A stretch of DNA of 64,000 nucleotides from Cephalotus follicularis (lineage: Eukaryota > Streptophyta > Magnoliopsida > Oxalidales > Cephalotaceae), in assembly GCA_001972305.1 (NCBI GenBank), contig BDDD01000371.1, positions 70,199 through 134,198 on the forward strand. The letters are read 5' to 3'. Positions 60,530 through 64,000 of this stretch are shown piece after piece. Numbering within the stretch: position 1 is the stretch's first letter; the number at the start of each line of letters is the position of its first letter. The position numbers and the translations under genes are program-made. Below the pieces are notes generated by a model, which was not told where the DNA came from, did not search any database, and saw nothing but the letters and a program-made list of their open reading frames with translations.

Positions 60530-61700
60530 CCGAGATTCTAGGGTCAAAACAGGTGAGGATATGTTGCTCTCATATCATCCTCACGTTCCCAAGTAGCCTC
60601 TTCAATTTCATGGTATTGCCATAATACTTTCACTAATGGAACATTCTTGCTCCTCAATTGTTTTATCTGATGGTCAATAATTCGGACATTAGTCTCAGAA
60701 AAGCTCATGTCTGGTTCTAACTGTAATGGTTCCCACTAGAGCACGTGAGAAGAGTTTGGCTAGTATTTCCTTAACATTGAAACATGAAAGACATCATGCG
60801 CATTTGATAAACTGGGAGGTAGGGCAAGTCTGTATGCAACTATATCTATTTTCTCAAGGATCCTAAAAGGTCCTATAAAGTGAGGGGGATAACTTTCCTT
60901 TCTTGCTGAACCTCATAATGCCTTTAAAGGGTAGACCTTAAGAAAAACATGGTCTCCCACTGTAAATTACAGTTCTCTTCTGCGATGATTCGCATAACTT
61001 TTCTATGTACTTTGACCTGTTAGAAGTCTTTCTCTAATCCTTTTAGCCTTTTTCGTTGCTTCTTGTATCAATCCTGGTCCCAAAAGACTTCGTTCACCGA
61101 CTTCAACCCAACAAATTGGGGTTCTACATTTTCGTCCATAGAGAGCTTCAAGTGGTGTCATATCAATGCTGGCATGATAGCTGTTATTATATGAGAACTC
61201 TACTAACGGCATATGTTCATCCCAACTGCCACCCCACTCCATTACACATGCCCTAAGCATGTCTTCTAGAGTTTGAATAGTTCTCTCAGACTGACCATCA
61301 GTCTGGGAATGAAAAGCATTGCTAAAGTGGTGTTGGGTACCAAGAGCTACTTGCAATTTCTTCCAAAATCGGGACATAAATCAAGGGTCGCTGTCAGACA
61401 CTACACTAATCGGCACCCTATGGAGCCTAACAATCTCTGCAATGTACAAGGTTGCTAACCATTTAAGGGAGTAGGTGGTCTTGATCGCGAGGAAATGGGC
61501 AGATTTAGAAAAGCGATCAACGATCACCCATATAGCACCACGGTTAATCCTTGTTCTTGGCAAACCAGTCACAAAATCCATGGTGATGTGTTCCCATTTC
61601 CATTGTGCCATAGGTAAGGGTTGGAGTAACCCTGCTGGTCTCTGATGTTCTGCTTTAATCTTCTGGCATGTCAGACAAGAAGCGATATATTCAGCTATTT
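60530..61700 (-). pseudogene. F integrase remnant with chromodomain-like tail
   Basis: Tail block HEIEEATWEREDD near 60575-60615; core blocks [47 protein letters not shown] and [20 protein letters not shown]; zinc-finger part YWWNGMKREIAEYIASCLTC. Fossil. Confidence 0.85.
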
Positions 61701-62550
61701 CCCTTTTCATACCATTCCACCAGTAGCTAAGCTTCAAATCTCGATACATCTTGGTACTCCCTGGATGTACTGAGAATTTGGAAAGATGGGCCAGTGACAA
61801 AAGCTCATTCTTCAATTCTTTATCATTGGGAACACAAATTCTATCTCGATTTCTGATCAATCCACCTTGACTATCTAATGCCATTAAGAGCAAATTCTCG
61901 TCCTTGCCTTGAGCTTCCTTTATTCTGCCCATCAACCAAGGGCATTCATGGATGTGGGAAATCGTTAGGCACACTAATTGGCGACTCAATGCGTCTACAA
62001 CCACATTAGCTTTGCATGGATGGTACTGAATTTCACAATTATAATCATTGAGAAATTCCATCCATCTTCTCTGTCTCATATTTAAATCCTTTTGAGAAAA
62101 TAGATACTTCAAACTTTTGTGATACGTGTACACTTCGAACTTCATACCATACAGATAATGCCTCCATTTTTGCAGTGAAAAAACTATTGTTGCCAACTCA
62201 AGATCATGAGTTGGGTAATTCTCTTCATGGGGCTTCAACTTTCTCGAAACGTAAGAGATCATCTTTCCATTTTGCATCAGGACAAATCCCAAGCCACTGC
62301 CCGATGTATCACTATATATCACAAAACCTTCACCACCTTCTGGTAAGTCTAAGATTGGCGCAGAAGTCAATCGATGCTTTAGCTCCTGAAAGCTCCATTC
62401 ACAACGTTCATCCCATGCAAATGCTACATTCTTCTGTGTCAATCGGGTTAGAGGTGTGGCTATGCAGGAGAATCCTTCAACAAAACGATGGTAGTACCCC
62501 GCTAAGCCTAAAAAGCTTCTGATTTCTGTTACATTAGTTGGTCGTTTCAA
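61700..62550 (-). pseudogene. F RNase H remnant
   Basis: [20 protein letters not shown] (RT/RNase H connection), [60 protein letters not shown]. Long open frame of the fossil. Confidence 0.9.
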
Positions 62551-62559
62551 TAACTTATT

Positions 62560-63110
62560 GCCTATATCTTTTATGGCTCAACTGGCAAGCCGACACTGGA
62601 AATGATATGGCCAAGAAAAGCTACCTCTGACAACCAAAATTCACATTTGCTGAATTTTGCATATAACCGGTGATCTCTTAAAGTTTGTAGTGCCAAGTGC
62701 AGATGTTCTCCATGTTCTTCCATCATCTTAGAATACACCCGGATATCATCAATGAAGACGACAATAAATCGATCAAGATATGGACTAAACACTTGATTCA
62801 TGAAGCTCATAAATGCAGTAGGGGAACTAGTTACCCCGAACGGCATAAATACGAATTCATAATGTCCATATAGTGATCTGAAAGCCCTCTTCGGGATGTC
62901 TTCCTTTCTAACCCTGAGCTAATGATATCTGGATCTCAAATCTTGCTTGGAGAAAACCATCGATCCTCTCAACTGCTCAAATAACTCATCAATATGCGAC
63001 AGCGGATATTTGTTCCTGATAGTTACCTTATTAAGCTACCGATAATCGTTGCACATTCGCAATGATCCATCTTTCTTCTTAACAAATAAGACCGGTGCTC
63101 CCTCGGAGAC
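62560..63110 (-). pseudogene. F reverse transcriptase remnant
   Basis: [32 protein letters not shown] and [20 protein letters not shown] of the Ty3-type RT; the N-terminal blocks lie in 62880-63110 in other frames. Fossil. Confidence 0.85.
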
Positions 63111-63881
63111 ACACTCGACTGAATGAAACCTTTATCGAGTAACTCCTGAAAGTGTACATTAAATTCCTTTAACTCGGGAGGAGACATACGACAAGGAGCT
63201 CTCGATATAGGTGCTGTTCTGGGTAGAAGATCTATAGTAAACTCCATATATCTTTCTGGGGGTAAGGATGTCAATTCTTTCAGAAATACATCCTGATACT
63301 CACATACCACTGAGACATCCTCCAACTTTGATACTTGTCTTCTACCATCCATTACATGTGCCAGATAAGCATCACAACCCTCTCTCAAGAGTCTGTCAGC
63401 CTGTAAAACAGTTATCATTTGAATTGGTTGACATTCTAAGGTTCCAATAAACTGGAACGAAGATTGTCTTGGCACATTGAAAGTCACAACCTTTCTGTTA
63501 CAATCCATATATGCATAGTGCATTGATAACCAATCCATTCCAAGAATTATGTCAAGCTCACCCATTGGTAATACAATCAAATCTGCCAATAGAACATGCC
63601 TGGTGATCTCAATAGCACAAGACTTACACACCCATTCGGAGGTAACACACTCTCCTACGGGGCGTGCTAACTCCCACTAAAAAGGTCAAAGGTTCTAGCT
63701 TCACATTCAGATGGTGTATAAAATGCAATGCAATATAAGAATGGGATGAGCCTGGGTCGATAAGAGCTTGTGCCATGTGATGAAAGATATACACTGTACC
63801 TCCGATAACCGAAATAGATCCTGCTGCGGCTTGCTTATACATAGCATATGCTCTACCTTTCACGGTAGGTGTTGAGCCCAT
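63110..63881 (-). pseudogene. F protease remnant and protease-RT spacer
   Basis: ALIDPGSSHSYIALHFIHHL (catalytic region), MGELDIILGMDWLSMHYAYM, then DVFLKELTSLPPERYMEFTI before RT. Fossil. Confidence 0.85.
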
Positions 63882-64000
63882 TGGTTGGTTTCCACGGTCT
63901 CCTCGTCCTGAGCTAGTGCTAGGATGGCTCTGACATTGCTGTCCTGAATTATGGCTCGGTTGGGAATCTCCCTGATATGAAGTCGTTCTCTGTCCGAGCT
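63882..64000 (-). pseudogene. F gag end, cut by window edge
   Basis: Minus strand continues upstream of the protease as Ser/Gln/Gly-rich sequence (HPSTSSGRGDRGNQPM) like the tail of plant gypsy gag after the zinc knuckle. Confidence 0.6.

Larger units (their letters stand above)
58486..64000 (-). mobile_element. F, minus-strand Ty3/gypsy element running off the right edge
   Basis: 3' LTR 58486-60502, PPT, then integrase, RNase H, RT, protease and end of gag up to the window edge. Order and the EEATWERED tail indicate a chromovirus-like element of a family different from G1-G3. Only one LTR is in the window, so no dating. Fossil with about five or six breaks in the part visible. Confidence 0.9.

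Noticed and set aside
60028-60624. ORFs on both strands at the end of F's LTR
   Set aside because: Inside the LTR, no known domain, both strands open by composition.

Overview
The window is plant nuclear heterochromatin, probably pericentromeric. It holds a satellite array and layers of LTR retrotransposons, with no recognisable host gene, RNA gene or CRISPR. Plant origin is inferred from chromodomain-bearing Ty3/gypsy elements of Tekay/Del type, long (2-3 kb) LTRs, Ty1/copia elements primed by initiator-Met tRNA, and a ~163 bp AT-rich satellite. The species cannot be named from the sequence.

Layout. 1-8464: two nearly identical copies of one long LTR family (here 'S') on either side of a 4 kb array of 163 bp satellite monomers, which is organised as a 13-monomer higher-order repeat of 2117 bp. 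8465-8791: end of another gypsy LTR. 8792-10544: non-coding leader, primer-binding site and LTR part of a minus-strand copia element (C0). 10545-48767: a 38 kb nest. Outer gypsy G1 (TSD agaac) is split by G2 (16844-25384, minus strand, TSD gttca) and by G3 (25603-44806, TSD gatgt). G3 carries a solo LTR S0 (31417-36630, TSD cctat) that holds solo LTR S1 (33468-36183). The 3' LTR of G3 carries solo LTR S2 (39357-44386, TSD ttaag) that holds solo LTR S3 (39651-42729, TSD tcgac). Counting the copia LTR that G1 entered, the nest is five layers deep. 48768-58485: copia remnants (C0, C1, C2) with a long-LTR pair D and E in opposite orientation. 58486-64000: 3' LTR and pol of a minus-strand gypsy element F that runs off the right edge. 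All coding remnants are broken fossils.

The most interesting signal is not a gene. LTRs of at least four gypsy families, and the leader of a copia element, contain dense arrays of a degenerate palindrome with core GTCGAC. The flanks are either CA..TG (CAGTCGACTG), GC..GC (GCGTCGACGC) or CC..GG. Copies recur at 20-22 bp, about two helical turns, with a recurrent 27-29 bp step at a conserved place. Two members of one LTR family have such an array at the same place but with different palindrome flanks. This looks like a selected binding-site array shared or convergently evolved among unrelated retroelements; its function is unknown.
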